Positions 1-9,355 of a DNA stretch of 64,000 bases are shown piece after piece. This DNA comes from Plut-88900 sp965116945. Lineage in GTDB: Bacteria; Chloroflexota; Dehalococcoidia; Plut-88900. Each line of letters begins with the position of its first letter. Positions within the stretch are counted from its first letter, which is position 1. The notes below the pieces were generated by a model. The model saw only the letters and a program-made list of their open reading frames with translations, was not told the origin of the DNA and did no database searches. Location of the stretch: the NCBI GenBank assembly GCA_965116945.1, contig OZ220734.1, positions 1,488,001 to 1,552,000 on the forward strand, written 5' to 3'. Both the position numbers and the translations under genes were made by a program.

Positions 1-22
1 AATCCGTAAACATGAAATTCGC

Positions 23-1057
23 ATGAAACCCATAGAATGGACATCCGGGAAGCTGCGGCTTCTGGACCAGACCCTGCTCCCGAGGAAGAAGGTCTGGCTG
101 GAGATTGATAATCACGAGGGAGTGTCTCGGGCCATCAGGGAGATGCGGGTGCGGGGTGCGCCTGCTATCGGCGTGGCGGCGGCTTATGGGGTGGCGCTGG
201 CGGCTGAGGGGATTCAGGCCGAAGGGGTGGGTGACTTCATGGCCAGGCTTTCTATTGCCTGTGATGTAATCTCCGCATCCCGACCCACGGCAGTCAACCT
301 AAAGTGGGCCGTGGAAAGGATGCGCAGGGTGGCGGGTGGGCATTCCGAGATTGACTCTGCCAAGCAAGCGCTGCTGGCCGAGGCGCAAGCCATACATAGA
401 GAGGATGAGGCGATCAACAGACGGATCGGGGCGCACGGGGCCGAACTGATACGTGGTGGAAGCGCCGTGATGACGCATTGCAACGCCGGGGCGCTGGCGA
501 CGGCGGGATACGGGACTGCGTTGGGAGTTATCCGTTCCGCGGTGGAGTCGGGGAGAGGGGTGAGGGTGCTGGCAACCGAGACCCGGCCTTTCCTGCAGGG
601 AGCTCGATTAACGGCTTTTGAGCTTTCCCAGGACGGGATTGACGTAACGCTGATTACCGACTCCATGGCAGGGCATTTTCTGAAGACGGAGGACATAGGC
701 TGTGTGGTGGTAGGGGCGGACAGGATTGCGTCAAACGGAGACGTTGCGAACAAAATTGGGACGTACTCGATAGCGGTGCTTGCGAAGGAAAACTCTGTAC
801 CGTTCTACGTTGCGGCTCCCATTAGCACACTGGACTTGAGCCTGGACTCGGGAGACGACATCCCGATCGAAGAAAGAGACCCGAAGGAAGTGCTGGAATA
901 TGCGGGTGTCGGGGTGGCTCCGGAGGGTGTGAAGGCGGCCCACCCGGCCTTCGACGTTACGCCGTCAAGGTATGTTTCGGCAATCATTACGGAGAATGGG
1001 ATTGCACGGGCCCCGTACGGCGAGTCGCTCAAGCTGCTTTCGGGTAACGGGGTCTAA
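23..1057 (+). CDS. mtnA: S-methyl-5-thioribose-1-phosphate isomerase
   Basis: Isomerises 5-methylthioribose-1-phosphate to the ribulose form in the methionine salvage pathway; cytoplasmic. The 344-residue protein has the usual length of the eIF2B-like MtnA family. The substrate-loop motif RGAPAIG lies at residues 44-50, the catalytic cysteine is C153 in MTHCNAG, and the catalytic aspartate is D240 in GADRIASNGD (231-240). It is followed after 20 bp by mtnP, which makes its substrate precursor, so the two form one unit. Only 22 bases precede the start, so its promoter is outside the window. The family call is secure; ribose-1,5-bisphosphate isomerase relatives are less likely given the mtnP neighbour. 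Confidence 0.95.
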   Translation: MKPIEWTSGKLRLLDQTLLPRKKVWLEIDNHEGVSRAIREMRVRGAPAIGVAAAYGVALAAEGIQAEGVGDFMARLSIACDVISASRPTAVNLKWAVERMRRVAGGHSEIDSAKQALLAEAQAIHREDEAINRRIGAHGAELIRGGSAVMTHCNAGALATAGYGTALGVIRSAVESGRGVRVLATETRPFLQGARLTAFELSQDGIDVTLITDSMAGHFLKTEDIGCVVVGADRIASNGDVANKIGTYSIAVLAKENSVPFYVAAPISTLDLSLDSGDDIPIEERDPKEVLEYAGVGVAPEGVKAAHPAFDVTPSRYVSAIITENGIARAPYGESLKLLSGNGV

Positions 1058-1077
1058 TTGCTCTTGAAAGCGAGAAC

Positions 1078-1938
1078 ATGTCTGAAGCATCGGTAGGAAT
1101 TATTGGTGGAAGCGGCCTCTACGACATGGAGGCCCTGACGAATAAGGAAGAGGTGAACATTGATACGCCCTTCGGGAGTCCCAGCGACGCCATAACGATG
1201 GGGACGCTGGAGGGGCGTCGGGTGGCCTTTCTCCCACGGCATGGGAGAGGCCACAGGATAAGCCCGACGGAAATACCCGCCCGGGCAAACATCTTCGCTC
1301 TGAAGACTCTTGGTGTTACACACATAGTGTCGGTGAGTGCAGTCGGGAGTCTGAAAGAAGAGCTCCACCCGCTGGACATGGTAATCCCGGACCAGATCAT
1401 TGACCGGACAAAGAGCCGGGTCAATAGCTTCTTTGGTGGAGGAATCGTGGCACATGTGGCATTTTCAAACCCGTTCTGCCCGAGCCTCAGCCAAGTCCTT
1501 CACGATGCGGTGAGGGACGTCGGGGCCCGTGCGCACGCGGGCGGGACGTTGATTGTTATGGAAGGGCCGCTGTTTTCGACCCATGCGGAAAGCGAGCTTT
1601 ACAGGTCCTGGGGCGCGTCGATTATCGGGATGACGGCGCTGCCGGAAGCGAAGCTGGCCCGAGAGGCCGAGATCTGCTACGCCACCCTGGCCTGCGTCAC
1701 TGACTTCGACACCTGGCACCCGGACCATGACTCGGTATCGGTGGAGTTGGTAGTGTCGAACCTGCTGAAGAATGTGGCAGCGGGGCAGAAGATAGTACAG
1801 CAGCTCATGTCCAAGGTGCCGGGTCGGGAAGATTGTGTATGCCCCAGCGCGCTGGAGAATGCGATCATCACGGCGCGCGGGTCGATTCCCGAGCAGGTGA
1901 AGTCGGAGCTGGCGCCGCTGATAGGGAAGTACATGTGA
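1078..1938 (+). CDS. mtnP: S-methyl-5'-thioadenosine phosphorylase
   Basis: Phosphorolyses methylthioadenosine to adenine and methylthioribose-1-phosphate, the first step of methionine salvage. 286 residues, normal for the family. Visible motifs are GGSG (10-13), the phosphate-binding PRHGRGH (53-59), MEGPLFST (161-168), GMTALPEAKLAREAE (184-198) and TDFDTWH (208-214), where the aspartates contact the purine. It lies 20 bp downstream of mtnA. The start is the first ATG after a purine-rich stretch. The adenine-specific MTA branch is favoured over guanosine or inosine specificity by the mtnA partner. Confidence 0.93.
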   Translation: MSEASVGIIGGSGLYDMEALTNKEEVNIDTPFGSPSDAITMGTLEGRRVAFLPRHGRGHRISPTEIPARANIFALKTLGVTHIVSVSAVGSLKEELHPLDMVIPDQIIDRTKSRVNSFFGGGIVAHVAFSNPFCPSLSQVLHDAVRDVGARAHAGGTLIVMEGPLFSTHAESELYRSWGASIIGMTALPEAKLAREAEICYATLACVTDFDTWHPDHDSVSVELVVSNLLKNVAAGQKIVQQLMSKVPGREDCVCPSALENAIITARGSIPEQVKSELAPLIGKYM

Positions 1939-2047
1939 TCGCGGTTATGTCCCGATTCTGGTTTTTATAACCCTCGCGCGATAAACTGTACCTTCGAACA
2001 AGGGCCTCGTGTTTCACGGGGTAGAAAGTTGAAGCCGGGAGGATCAT

Positions 2048-2395
2048 ATGGCCTCGGGACAAGACGTTTGGAAGGAAGAGGGCGAGCCCTTCACCAGGAT
2101 TACGCCCAAGGCCGCCAACGAAATGATTGCTGAAGGGAACGTCCAATTAATCGACGTTCGAAACCAGGATGAATGGGACGAGGGCCACGTGCCCGGAGCG
2201 ACCCTCATACCTGTGGATGACATCTTTGCGAGGATAGGCGAACTGGACAAGGACAAAAAGCTGCTGTTCATCTGCGCCATGGGTGTGCGCAGCGCCCTGG
2301 CCTGCGAGATGGCCGCCGCATTCGAATATACCAACCTTTTCAACATAGAGGGCGGGACTGGGGCCTGGGTGGAAGATGGGTACCCGATTGAGTAA
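2048..2395 (+). CDS. Rhodanese-like sulfurtransferase domain protein
   Basis: A single rhodanese domain of 115 residues, probably a cytoplasmic persulfide carrier. The features seen are LIDVRNQDEWDEGHVPGA (34-51) and the active-site loop CAMGVRS (76-82), in which C76 is the expected persulfide-carrying residue. A strong GGGAGG at 2037-2042 supports the ATG. It stands between mtnP and ahcY, so a role in sulfur handling alongside the SAM cycle is plausible, but the substrate cannot be told from the sequence. No second domain or signal peptide is visible. Confidence 0.88.
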   Translation: MASGQDVWKEEGEPFTRITPKAANEMIAEGNVQLIDVRNQDEWDEGHVPGATLIPVDDIFARIGELDKDKKLLFICAMGVRSALACEMAAAFEYTNLFNIEGGTGAWVEDGYPIE

Positions 2396-2416
2396 GGCTC
2401 CCCAGAAGATGCGCCC

Positions 2417-2496
2417 CTCGGCGCTATTCTCCCCGACCGCCGACCCGACTACCGAGTTATTGCACTACCCTTTTCAGAAAGAGAGCCTTAGCGCCG
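2417..2496 (+). promoter_or_regulatory. Inverted-repeat leader ending at the ahcY start codon
   Basis: An exact 8-bp inverted repeat, CGGCGCTA (2419-2426) and TAGCGCCG (2489-2496), places the 3' arm one base before the ahcY ATG at 2498 and next to the AAAGAGAG ribosome-binding region. A second pairing, CTCGG (2417-2421) with CCGAG (2452-2456), would use some of the same bases, so the two helices exclude each other. This is the layout of a translational switch. A relation to the known SAH riboswitch class is possible but not shown. Confidence 0.4.
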
Positions 2497-2497
2497 T

Positions 2498-3763
2498 ATG
2501 GCAACGATAACTTCAGATATCAAAGACCCGGGTCGGGCAGGGGAGGGGCAGGACCGGATGGACTGGGCGGCCCGGGAGATGCCAGTACTGAGACAGATTG
2601 GGGAACGGTTTGAGAAGGAAAGGCCCCTCGAGGGCATCAGAATTGCTGCATGTCTCCACGTAACCACGGAGACATCCAACCTGATTCTTACTTTGCAGCA
2701 AGGTGGCGCCCAGGTCGCGCTCTGCGCCAGCAACCCCCTCAGCACGCAGGATGACGTTGCGGCGTCGCTGGTGGTGAACCACGGCATACCGGTATTCGCC
2801 GTGCGTGGGGAGGGCGAGGACCTCTATTACGACCACCTGAACTCTGCATTGGACCTGAAGCCCCACATGACCCTGGACGACGGCGCCGACCTGGTAGCCA
2901 CCGTACACCGGGACAGGACCGAGCTTCTGCAAGACCTGACCGGCGGAATGGAGGAGACGACTACGGGCGTAATTCGTCTGCGCAGCATGGCTGCCGACGG
3001 CAAGCTCCGATACCCGATTATCAGCGTCAACGAAGCCGATACCAAGCACATGTTTGACAACCGCTATGGCACGGGCCAGAGCACCCTTGATGGCATTATC
3101 AGGGCTACAAACGTCCTCTTTGCTGGCAAGACTTTGGTGGTGTGCGGGTACGGGTGGTGTGGCCGGGGAGTTGCGAACCGGGCCCGGGGGATGGGGTCCA
3201 GGGTTGTGGTGGTCGAGGTTGATCCGATCAAGGCGCTGGAAGCGGTGATGGACGGCTACCAGGTGATGCCCATGCTGGAAGCCGCACAGATTGGCGATAT
3301 CTTTGTAACCGTCACCGGAGGGTTCCGGGCAATCGACACTCAACACCTTTCAGTGATGAAGGACGGCGCACTGGTGGCCAACAGCGGGCACTTCAACGTG
3401 GAGATCAACGTTGAGGCGATGGAAGAATTGTCGGTCGGGCAGCGGGACATTCGAAACGTTGTCCGGGAGTACACGTTCGGCGATGGACGCCGGATCCACC
3501 TGCTGGCCGAGGGCCGACTGATCAACCTTGCTGCGGCGGAGGGTCACCCGGCCAGTGTGATGGACATGAGCTTCGCAAACCAGGCCCTCTGTGCGGAATA
3601 CGTAGTGAAGTCGGGGGGGAGCCTGGGGGCCGGGGTGCATCCAGTGCCGAGGGAAATAGACCAGGAAGTCGGGCGGTTGAAGCTCCTCTCGATGGGCGTC
3701 CGGATCGATGGACTGACTGACGACCAGGTCAAATACGCAAACAGCTGGGAGTCGGGGACTTGA
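2498..3763 (+). CDS. ahcY: Adenosylhomocysteinase (SAH hydrolase)
   Basis: Reversibly hydrolyses S-adenosylhomocysteine to adenosine and homocysteine with bound NAD. 421 residues, the shorter form lacking the roughly 40-residue insert of many proteobacterial enzymes. Visible are HVTTETSN (54-61), SNPLSTQDDVAASLV (78-92), GGMEETTTG (149-157), the NEADTKHMFDN stretch (178-188) with the catalytic Lys/Asp, and the NAD-binding GYGWCGRG (217-224). The C-terminal HFNVEI element is also present. It is followed by metK, so SAM synthesis and SAH disposal are encoded together. A potential regulatory hairpin abuts the start. Confidence 0.95.
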   Translation: MATITSDIKDPGRAGEGQDRMDWAAREMPVLRQIGERFEKERPLEGIRIAACLHVTTETSNLILTLQQGGAQVALCASNPLSTQDDVAASLVVNHGIPVFAVRGEGEDLYYDHLNSALDLKPHMTLDDGADLVATVHRDRTELLQDLTGGMEETTTGVIRLRSMAADGKLRYPIISVNEADTKHMFDNRYGTGQSTLDGIIRATNVLFAGKTLVVCGYGWCGRGVANRARGMGSRVVVVEVDPIKALEAVMDGYQVMPMLEAAQIGDIFVTVTGGFRAIDTQHLSVMKDGALVANSGHFNVEINVEAMEELSVGQRDIRNVVREYTFGDGRRIHLLAEGRLINLAAAEGHPASVMDMSFANQALCAEYVVKSGGSLGAGVHPVPREIDQEVGRLKLLSMGVRIDGLTDDQVKYANSWESGT

Positions 3764-3809
3764 TTCCTGCCTATAGACTCACTCAGAAAGCAGAGCCAAG
3801 GAGAATATA

Positions 3810-4973
3810 TTGAGCACTACCCTGATGACTTCCGAGTCCCACATGATCACCTCGGAGTCAGTCACTGAAGGCCACCCGGATAAACTTTGCGACCAGATCT
3901 CCGACGGCGTACTAGATGCCGTTTTGGCCAACGACCCCCAGGGTCGAGTCGCTTGCGAAACTTCAACTACTACGGGCCTCGTGCTTGTTGCCGGAGAGAT
4001 CTCCACTGACACCTATGTGGACATCCCGACCATTGCCAGGGAAGTCATCCGGGAGGCAGGCTATACGAGGGCCAAGTACGGCTTCGACTGCGATACCTGT
4101 GGAATCATAGTATCGATAAAGGAACAATCGAAGGACATTGCCCAGGGAGTGAATCCGGGTGGTGCAGGCGACCAGGGAATGATGATCGGGTTTGCGTGCA
4201 ACGAGACACCGGAACTCATGCCCATGACCATATCCCTCGCTCACAAACTCTGCCAACGCATGTCCGAGGTTCGCAAGGACGGGACTCTCCCCTATCTTCG
4301 TCCCGACGGTAAGTCCCAGGTGACAGTTGAATACTCCGGCGGAGTCCCCGTAAGGGTAGATACCGTGGTTCTCGCCGCCCAGCATGATCCGAGCGTCTCA
4401 CAAGAGACGATTCAAAAGGATCTTCTTGAGCATGTTGTCAAAGCAGTGATTCCAAAGGGGATGCTGGACGAGCGCACGAAGTATCACATCAACGCTACCG
4501 GCAGGTTTGAAATTGGCGGGCCGATGGGGGACGCGGGTCTAACGGGTCGGAAGATCATCGTTGATACCTATGGCGGCGTTGCCCGACACGGTGGTGGTGC
4601 ATTTTCCGGAAAGGATCCGACCAAGGTGGACCGCTCCGCCAGCTACGCCGCTCGCTACGTCGCCAAGAACGTAGTTGCCGCCGGGCTCGCAGATAGAATT
4701 GAAGTTCAACTCTCCTACGCCATCGGTGTGGCTGAACCGACTTCGGTGGCCATCGAGACCTTCGGAATGGGAAGAGTGCCTGACGACTTGATACTGGAGT
4801 CCATCAAGAAGAACTTCGACCTTACGCCTGCGGGGATAATAAACACCCTCGACCTTCGACGCCCCATCTACCGGCCCACGGCTGCCTACGGTCACTTCGG
4901 ACGGTCGGACCTGGATCTTCCATGGGAGCGGACGGACAAGGCAGAGGCGCTGAAGGCCAACGCCGGACTTTAG
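3810..4973 (+). CDS. metK: S-adenosylmethionine synthetase
   Basis: Makes SAM from methionine and ATP. 387 residues from a TTG start, chosen because AAGGAG (3798-3803) is placed six bases ahead of it; an in-frame ATG at 3825 is the alternative. Signature motifs are GHPDK (21-25), GAGDQG (118-123) and the glycine-rich GGGAFSGKDPTKVDRS (261-276) that binds the triphosphate. It closes the SAM-cycle cluster that begins with mtnA. Only 46 bp separate it from ahcY, leaving no room for a separate SAM riboswitch. Confidence 0.97.
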   Translation: MSTTLMTSESHMITSESVTEGHPDKLCDQISDGVLDAVLANDPQGRVACETSTTTGLVLVAGEISTDTYVDIPTIAREVIREAGYTRAKYGFDCDTCGIIVSIKEQSKDIAQGVNPGGAGDQGMMIGFACNETPELMPMTISLAHKLCQRMSEVRKDGTLPYLRPDGKSQVTVEYSGGVPVRVDTVVLAAQHDPSVSQETIQKDLLEHVVKAVIPKGMLDERTKYHINATGRFEIGGPMGDAGLTGRKIIVDTYGGVARHGGGAFSGKDPTKVDRSASYAARYVAKNVVAAGLADRIEVQLSYAIGVAEPTSVAIETFGMGRVPDDLILESIKKNFDLTPAGIINTLDLRRPIYRPTAAYGHFGRSDLDLPWERTDKAEALKANAGL

Positions 4974-5064
4974 AGGAACAATCGGGCGCCCACGCACAGG
5001 CCGGCTGGTTCAATGGCCCCGGTGATATCCCTCCGGTTGACCTTTCTGCTCTACAATGTGATAC

Positions 5065-6486
5065 ATGCCGGACGAGATTAAATTTGGCACCGATGGGTGG
5101 CGGGGCCTGATCGCCGATGATTTCACGTTTTCCAACGTGCGGATCTGCGCGCAGGCCGTAGCTGAATACGTCAAGGGGAGGGGCCTGGAGGGGCGGGGGG
5201 TGGTGGTGGCCTACGACACCCGTTTTCTCTCCGACAGCTTTGCGGCACAAGTGGCAGGCGTCCTTGCCTCCAACGGCATCCGGGCCTTTCTGAGCGTTGG
5301 ACCGGTGCCCACACCCGTTGCCAGCTATGCGGTGATGGACTTGAGGGCGGCGGGTGCCGTGGTAATTACGGCAAGCCACAATCCCGCCGATTGGAACGGC
5401 TTCAAATTCAAGCCCGAATACGCCGGCAGCGCTACTCCTGAAATAACCGCTCAGCTGGAATCGAACATCTCCGCCATCCAAGCTAACGGCGGCGTACCGG
5501 CCCCGGAAACATCCCAAAGAAACCCTCTAGTCGAGGAAGTAGACCTGTCGTCTGCATACTACCGACACTTGGTCGGCCTGGTGGACATGGACAAAGTAAG
5601 GGGAGCGGGGCTGGGGGTGGTCGTAGACCCCATGTTTGGCGCGGGTAGGACTTATATTAAGTGGTTGATCGATGGGAACGCCACTTGGGTGAGGGAAATT
5701 AATCGGACGAGAAATCCGTTATTCCCGGGGCTGGGGCAGCCGGAACCCATAGCTCGAAATCTTGGTAACCTAAGCGCCCACGTCAAAAAAACGGGCGCGG
5801 ATGTCGGCCTGGCCACCGATGGGGATGCAGACAGGGTGGGGGTGGTGGATGAGGAAGGAACAGTCCTGACACCTCTCCAGATTTACGGCCTGCTAGCCTA
5901 TTATCTTCTGGAGGTGCGGGGGGCCCGGGGCCCGATGATAAAGTCAATAACCACCACCAGGATGATAGATCGGCTTGGGGAGCGATACGGCGTCCCGGTG
6001 ATTGAGACGCCGGTCGGGTTTAAGCACATAGGCCCCAGGATGATGGAAGAAGACGCGCTGATCGGAGGTGAGGAGAGCGGGGGATTCGGGTTCCGAGGCC
6101 ACGTGCCCGAGCGTGACGGGATACTGGCCTCCCTGTATATCCTCGACCTTATGGCCTCGACAGGCAGGACGGTTTCACAGCTCATCGGAGACCTGTATGG
6201 TCTCGTGGGGGCACATCACTATGATCGTATTGACATCCCTATAGAAGGTGAAGCCAAGCAACAAGCCCGGGAACGTATCGCTTCTGCCAATCCCGGCGAC
6301 ATCGGAGGCATGCCCGTGTCCCGGCTGGACAGAACGGACGGATCCCGCTTCGAGTTTTCGGATGGGAGCTGGCTGCTGTTCCGGTTCTCGGGGACTGAGC
6401 CATTGATGAGAATCTACGCTGAAAGCGCAAGTATGCAAGCCGTAAAGAACTTACTGAAAGCCGGCCAGTCAATGGCCGGAGTGTGA
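5065..6486 (+). CDS. Phosphoglucomutase/phosphomannomutase family protein
   Basis: An alpha-D-phosphohexomutase that interconverts hexose 1- and 6-phosphates through a phosphoserine. 473 residues with the four family landmarks: active-site TASHNP (102-107, phosphoserine S104), metal-binding DGDADR (252-257), sugar-binding GEESGG (335-340) and the phosphate-binding RFSGTEP near the C terminus. The next gene, a bifunctional phosphoglucose/phosphomannose isomerase, overlaps its stop region, so both likely serve activated-sugar synthesis. Glucose versus mannose preference cannot be decided from the motifs. Ribosome-binding signal is weak. Confidence 0.92.
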   Translation: MPDEIKFGTDGWRGLIADDFTFSNVRICAQAVAEYVKGRGLEGRGVVVAYDTRFLSDSFAAQVAGVLASNGIRAFLSVGPVPTPVASYAVMDLRAAGAVVITASHNPADWNGFKFKPEYAGSATPEITAQLESNISAIQANGGVPAPETSQRNPLVEEVDLSSAYYRHLVGLVDMDKVRGAGLGVVVDPMFGAGRTYIKWLIDGNATWVREINRTRNPLFPGLGQPEPIARNLGNLSAHVKKTGADVGLATDGDADRVGVVDEEGTVLTPLQIYGLLAYYLLEVRGARGPMIKSITTTRMIDRLGERYGVPVIETPVGFKHIGPRMMEEDALIGGEESGGFGFRGHVPERDGILASLYILDLMASTGRTVSQLIGDLYGLVGAHHYDRIDIPIEGEAKQQARERIASANPGDIGGMPVSRLDRTDGSRFEFSDGSWLLFRFSGTEPLMRIYAESASMQAVKNLLKAGQSMAGV

Positions 6487-6488
6487 TC

Positions 6489-7544
6489 ATGATTGACCTT
6501 GACGACCTCCAAGTGTACGACGCCCTTGACCCTTCCCGACTCCGGCTCCGGTTGCGGAGCATGGCCGAACAGTGCCGGCAGGGGTGGGAAAGCGTCCCAT
6601 TCCCAAGTTTGCCGGACCACTACCGGGATGTAAGGCGCATTGTCCATTTCGGGATGGGGGGCTCCGCGATAGCGGCGGACTATCTCAAGACTGTGGTTAC
6701 CCAGGCGGGTGGACCGCCGGTGGACGTGTATCGCGGGTTCAGGTATCCGTGGGAGATTGATGAAGAAACCCTGGTAATTTGCTCCAGCTATTCGGGCAAC
6801 ACGGAGGAGACCCTGTCCGCCTTCGACCTTGATCTTCCCGGGTGCAAGGTTGCGGTGACGGCGGGAGGAAAGCTGGAAGAGAGCGCGTCGGAGTATGGAA
6901 TACCCGTTTACGGCATAGACATAGTATCCGAGCCTCGGGCGGCGTTGGGATACTGTCTCTTTGCCCTGCTGTCCTGCGTAAACGGGCTGGACCTTGTTGA
7001 CAACCTGGAGGACGACGTGGAGGAGGCGGTGGAGGTAGTGACCCGGCTGACCGAGGAATATTCGGAGTCCATGCCCGTCGAGGACAATATGGCCAAGACC
7101 CTGGCCTGGCAGTTGATGGAGAATTTGATTGTGGTATACGCCGGTGATATATTCGAATGCGCAGCCCGGCGGTGGAAGACCCAGCTTAACGAAAACGGAA
7201 AGTCCTGGGCCTTCTTCGAAACGCTTCCGGAGGCGGGGCACAACGCCGTAGAAGGCTTCGACAGGCCCGGCAATATCTCCGACGAAACACACGTGGTCCT
7301 GCTTGGTTCCGGTTCCGTGGACGATAGGTTGCAGCCTTCTTATGATGGTGTGGCTGAACTGTTGAGGAGGGCGAGTGTCGGGAATACGGTTGTGGAAGCG
7401 GAGGGGGAGTCGGCCCTCGCGCAGATAATGAGCCTGACCGTATTGGGGGACTACGCCAGCTATTACCTGGCCTTGCTCTATGGCGCAGACCCGTCGCCCG
7501 TGCCGAGGATAAACGCTCTAAAGGCAATGATAGAGGAAAGCTAG
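6489..7544 (+). CDS. Bifunctional phosphoglucose/phosphomannose isomerase
   Basis: Interconverts fructose-6-phosphate with glucose- or mannose-6-phosphate. About 351 residues with two SIS domains; FGMGGSAIAADY and SSYSGNTEETLSAF are the phosphosugar-binding segments, and the PEAGHNAVEGF stretch in the C-terminal half holds the Glu and His expected for ring opening and isomerisation. This two-activity type is best known from Archaea and some Chloroflexota and Actinobacteria. The ATG at 6489 is preferred; a GTG two codons upstream (6483) overlaps the mutase stop codon. Translation is probably coupled to the mutase gene. Confidence 0.88.
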   Translation: MIDLDDLQVYDALDPSRLRLRLRSMAEQCRQGWESVPFPSLPDHYRDVRRIVHFGMGGSAIAADYLKTVVTQAGGPPVDVYRGFRYPWEIDEETLVICSSYSGNTEETLSAFDLDLPGCKVAVTAGGKLEESASEYGIPVYGIDIVSEPRAALGYCLFALLSCVNGLDLVDNLEDDVEEAVEVVTRLTEEYSESMPVEDNMAKTLAWQLMENLIVVYAGDIFECAARRWKTQLNENGKSWAFFETLPEAGHNAVEGFDRPGNISDETHVVLLGSGSVDDRLQPSYDGVAELLRRASVGNTVVEAEGESALAQIMSLTVLGDYASYYLALLYGADPSPVPRINALKAMIEES

Positions 7545-7570
7545 GGGCCCCAGCCCCGAACGGAGGCGTC

Positions 7571-8764
7571 ATGCGGTTGGCCTTCACGCAAAAGGAAGAG
7601 GCTTTTCGGCAAGAGATTAGCGATTTTCTCGGGCAGGAGCTGCCGGAGGACTGGGAGGGCCTGGAGGAGGGAGACGAGTACGAGGGCGAAGGCCTGGAAT
7701 TCACCCGGTACATGGCCAAGACCCTGTCCGGAAAGGGCTGGCTTACGCTGGCCTGGCCCAAGGAATACGGTGGCCAGGACCGCCCGATGATGGAGCAGGT
7801 GGTATACCAGGAGGAAATGGCTTACAACCTTGTTCCTCCGGCGACACTGGACATGGGGGTTGGAGGGATAGGCTGGGTCGGGCCGACGTTAATGATTTAC
7901 GGGACGGATGAGCAGAAAAAAGAGCACATCCCGTACATAGGTGCGGGGGAGAGGTTCTGGTGCACGGGCTACAGTGAGCCCGACTCGGGCTCCGACCTGG
8001 CTTCTCTGCAGACCGAGGCCCTCCCGGATGGAGACCACTACGTGGTCAACGGCCAGAAGACGTGGAACAGCGGCGGCCACGCCATGGACTGGTGCTGGCT
8101 TGCCGTACGGACCGATCCATCGGCGCCCAAGCATAAGGGGATCAGCCTTGTACTGGTAGACCTTCGGACGCCCGGAATCACGATAGAGCCGATTGTGAAT
8201 ATGGCGAACTCCCATCACTTCAACGAAATTTTCTTTGAGAACGTTCGGGTCCCGAAGGCTAATCTCGTGGGCGAAGAGAACATGGGCTGGTACTACGTAG
8301 CCGTGGCCCTGGACTTCGAAAGGTCCCATATCCGGGATGCAGCCATCCAGAGGCGACACCTGGATGAAATCGCGGCACATCTGGGTCGATCCGGGTGCCG
8401 AAGGCCGACACTAAACGACGATGAATCGATAAGAAACCGGCTCGCGGAGGCTGCGATCGACATAGAGGTAGGACGGTGGATGGCCTACCGAGTGGCCTGG
8501 ATGCAGGGCCAGGGAATTGTGCCCAACGCCGAGGCCTCCATGTGCAAGATCATCCTAACCGAAAGCGCTCAGCGGCTAGCTAATACCATTACCTGGGTGC
8601 TTGGGTTGCACGGTCAACTTGGTGCGGGCTCGGCGTGGGAGATATTCAAGGGTCGATTCCAGCGGGAATATCTGCTGTCCCGGTCTCAGACAATAGCTGG
8701 GGGCACTTCTGAGATCCAGCGAGGGATTATTGCGCGGAGAGGTCTCGGCCTGCCCCGCGGATAA
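7571..8764 (+). CDS. Acyl-CoA dehydrogenase family protein
   Basis: FAD-dependent alpha-beta dehydrogenase of acyl-CoA thioesters, passing electrons to ETF (an etfBA pair occurs at 43.5 kb). 397 residues: N-terminal helical domain (about 1-125), beta domain with the FAD contact YSEPDSGSDLAS (134-145) and GQKTWNS (161-167), and a C-terminal helical domain ending in GGTSEIQRGIIARRGLGLP. The long acidic N-terminal stretch (EGLEEGDEYEGEGLE) is typical of the FadE-like subgroup acting on unusual acyl chains. The actual substrate is unknown. It starts 26 bp after the isomerase and may be co-transcribed. Confidence 0.92.
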   Translation: MRLAFTQKEEAFRQEISDFLGQELPEDWEGLEEGDEYEGEGLEFTRYMAKTLSGKGWLTLAWPKEYGGQDRPMMEQVVYQEEMAYNLVPPATLDMGVGGIGWVGPTLMIYGTDEQKKEHIPYIGAGERFWCTGYSEPDSGSDLASLQTEALPDGDHYVVNGQKTWNSGGHAMDWCWLAVRTDPSAPKHKGISLVLVDLRTPGITIEPIVNMANSHHFNEIFFENVRVPKANLVGEENMGWYYVAVALDFERSHIRDAAIQRRHLDEIAAHLGRSGCRRPTLNDDESIRNRLAEAAIDIEVGRWMAYRVAWMQGQGIVPNAEASMCKIILTESAQRLANTITWVLGLHGQLGAGSAWEIFKGRFQREYLLSRSQTIAGGTSEIQRGIIARRGLGLPRG

Positions 8765-8837
8765 CGCGTTCAACAAGGCGAGGCGAGAAATACTCCGGCC
8801 CGCGTCTTATATTGGATGAAATAGGGATTTATCAAAC

Positions 8838-9248
8838 ATGACGCTAACACTTGAACTAGCAGAGATGATGGCCGATGCAGCCAAGGCAAAGGCCAGGGAG
8901 ATGGACTGTTCTGTGTGCGTGGCAGTGGTGGATAAGGGGGGATATGTCATCACCGTTTCCAAGATGGATGGGTGTCTGCCCCTGGCCGCTGATGAGGCGA
9001 CAAACATGGCCTACACTGCCGCGATGTTCGGGGAAACAGGTACTGAGATTGTAAAGATGGTGGGTAGGCCCTGGTTCCAGAGCATGATTATCGCAACCCA
9101 GGGCAGGATAGTACCCGCCGACGGTCAAATGCCGATCGTGATTGACGGGGAAATCGTGGGTGGCATCGCTGCCGGAGGGGCCTCCAATGAGCAAGATGTA
9201 GCCTGCTGCATCGCTGCCCTGGATGCTTTGAGGGCGGCTCTCTCCTAA
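8838..9248 (+). CDS. GlcG/HbpS-like (DUF336) protein
   Basis: A 136-residue single-domain protein of the GlcG/HbpS fold. The family pattern is clear: an N-terminal helix (LELAEMMADAAKAKAREM), a strand CVAVVDKGGYVITVSKMDG, then the helix ADEATNMAYTAAMFG and a glycine-rich C terminus EIVGGIAAGGASNEQD. Members bind haem or act as accessory proteins near glycolate or diol enzymes, but many have no proven function. No signal peptide is present, so it should be cytoplasmic. It ends the plus-strand block before a strong terminator. Confidence 0.85.
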   Translation: MTLTLELAEMMADAAKAKAREMDCSVCVAVVDKGGYVITVSKMDGCLPLAADEATNMAYTAAMFGETGTEIVKMVGRPWFQSMIIATQGRIVPADGQMPIVIDGEIVGGIAAGGASNEQDVACCIAALDALRAALS

Positions 9249-9300
9249 CTCACCCCTTTCTTCTCCGGGCGAGTCGAGTCCAACAAGGTGAAAAAGAAAG

Positions 9301-9337
9301 AGGCCGACCCCGACACATATGTCGGGGTCGGCCTTTC
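9301..9337. terminator. Bidirectional intrinsic terminator
   Basis: A perfect 15-bp stem, 9301-9315 with 9320-9334, around a CATA loop is followed by TTT on the plus strand and preceded by an A-rich tract (AAAAAGAAAG, 9291-9300) that gives a U-tract on the minus strand. It sits between the convergent GlcG-like gene and rpsI and should stop both transcripts. Confidence 0.92.
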
Positions 9338-9355
9338 ATTTCAGGTTTGGTTGAG

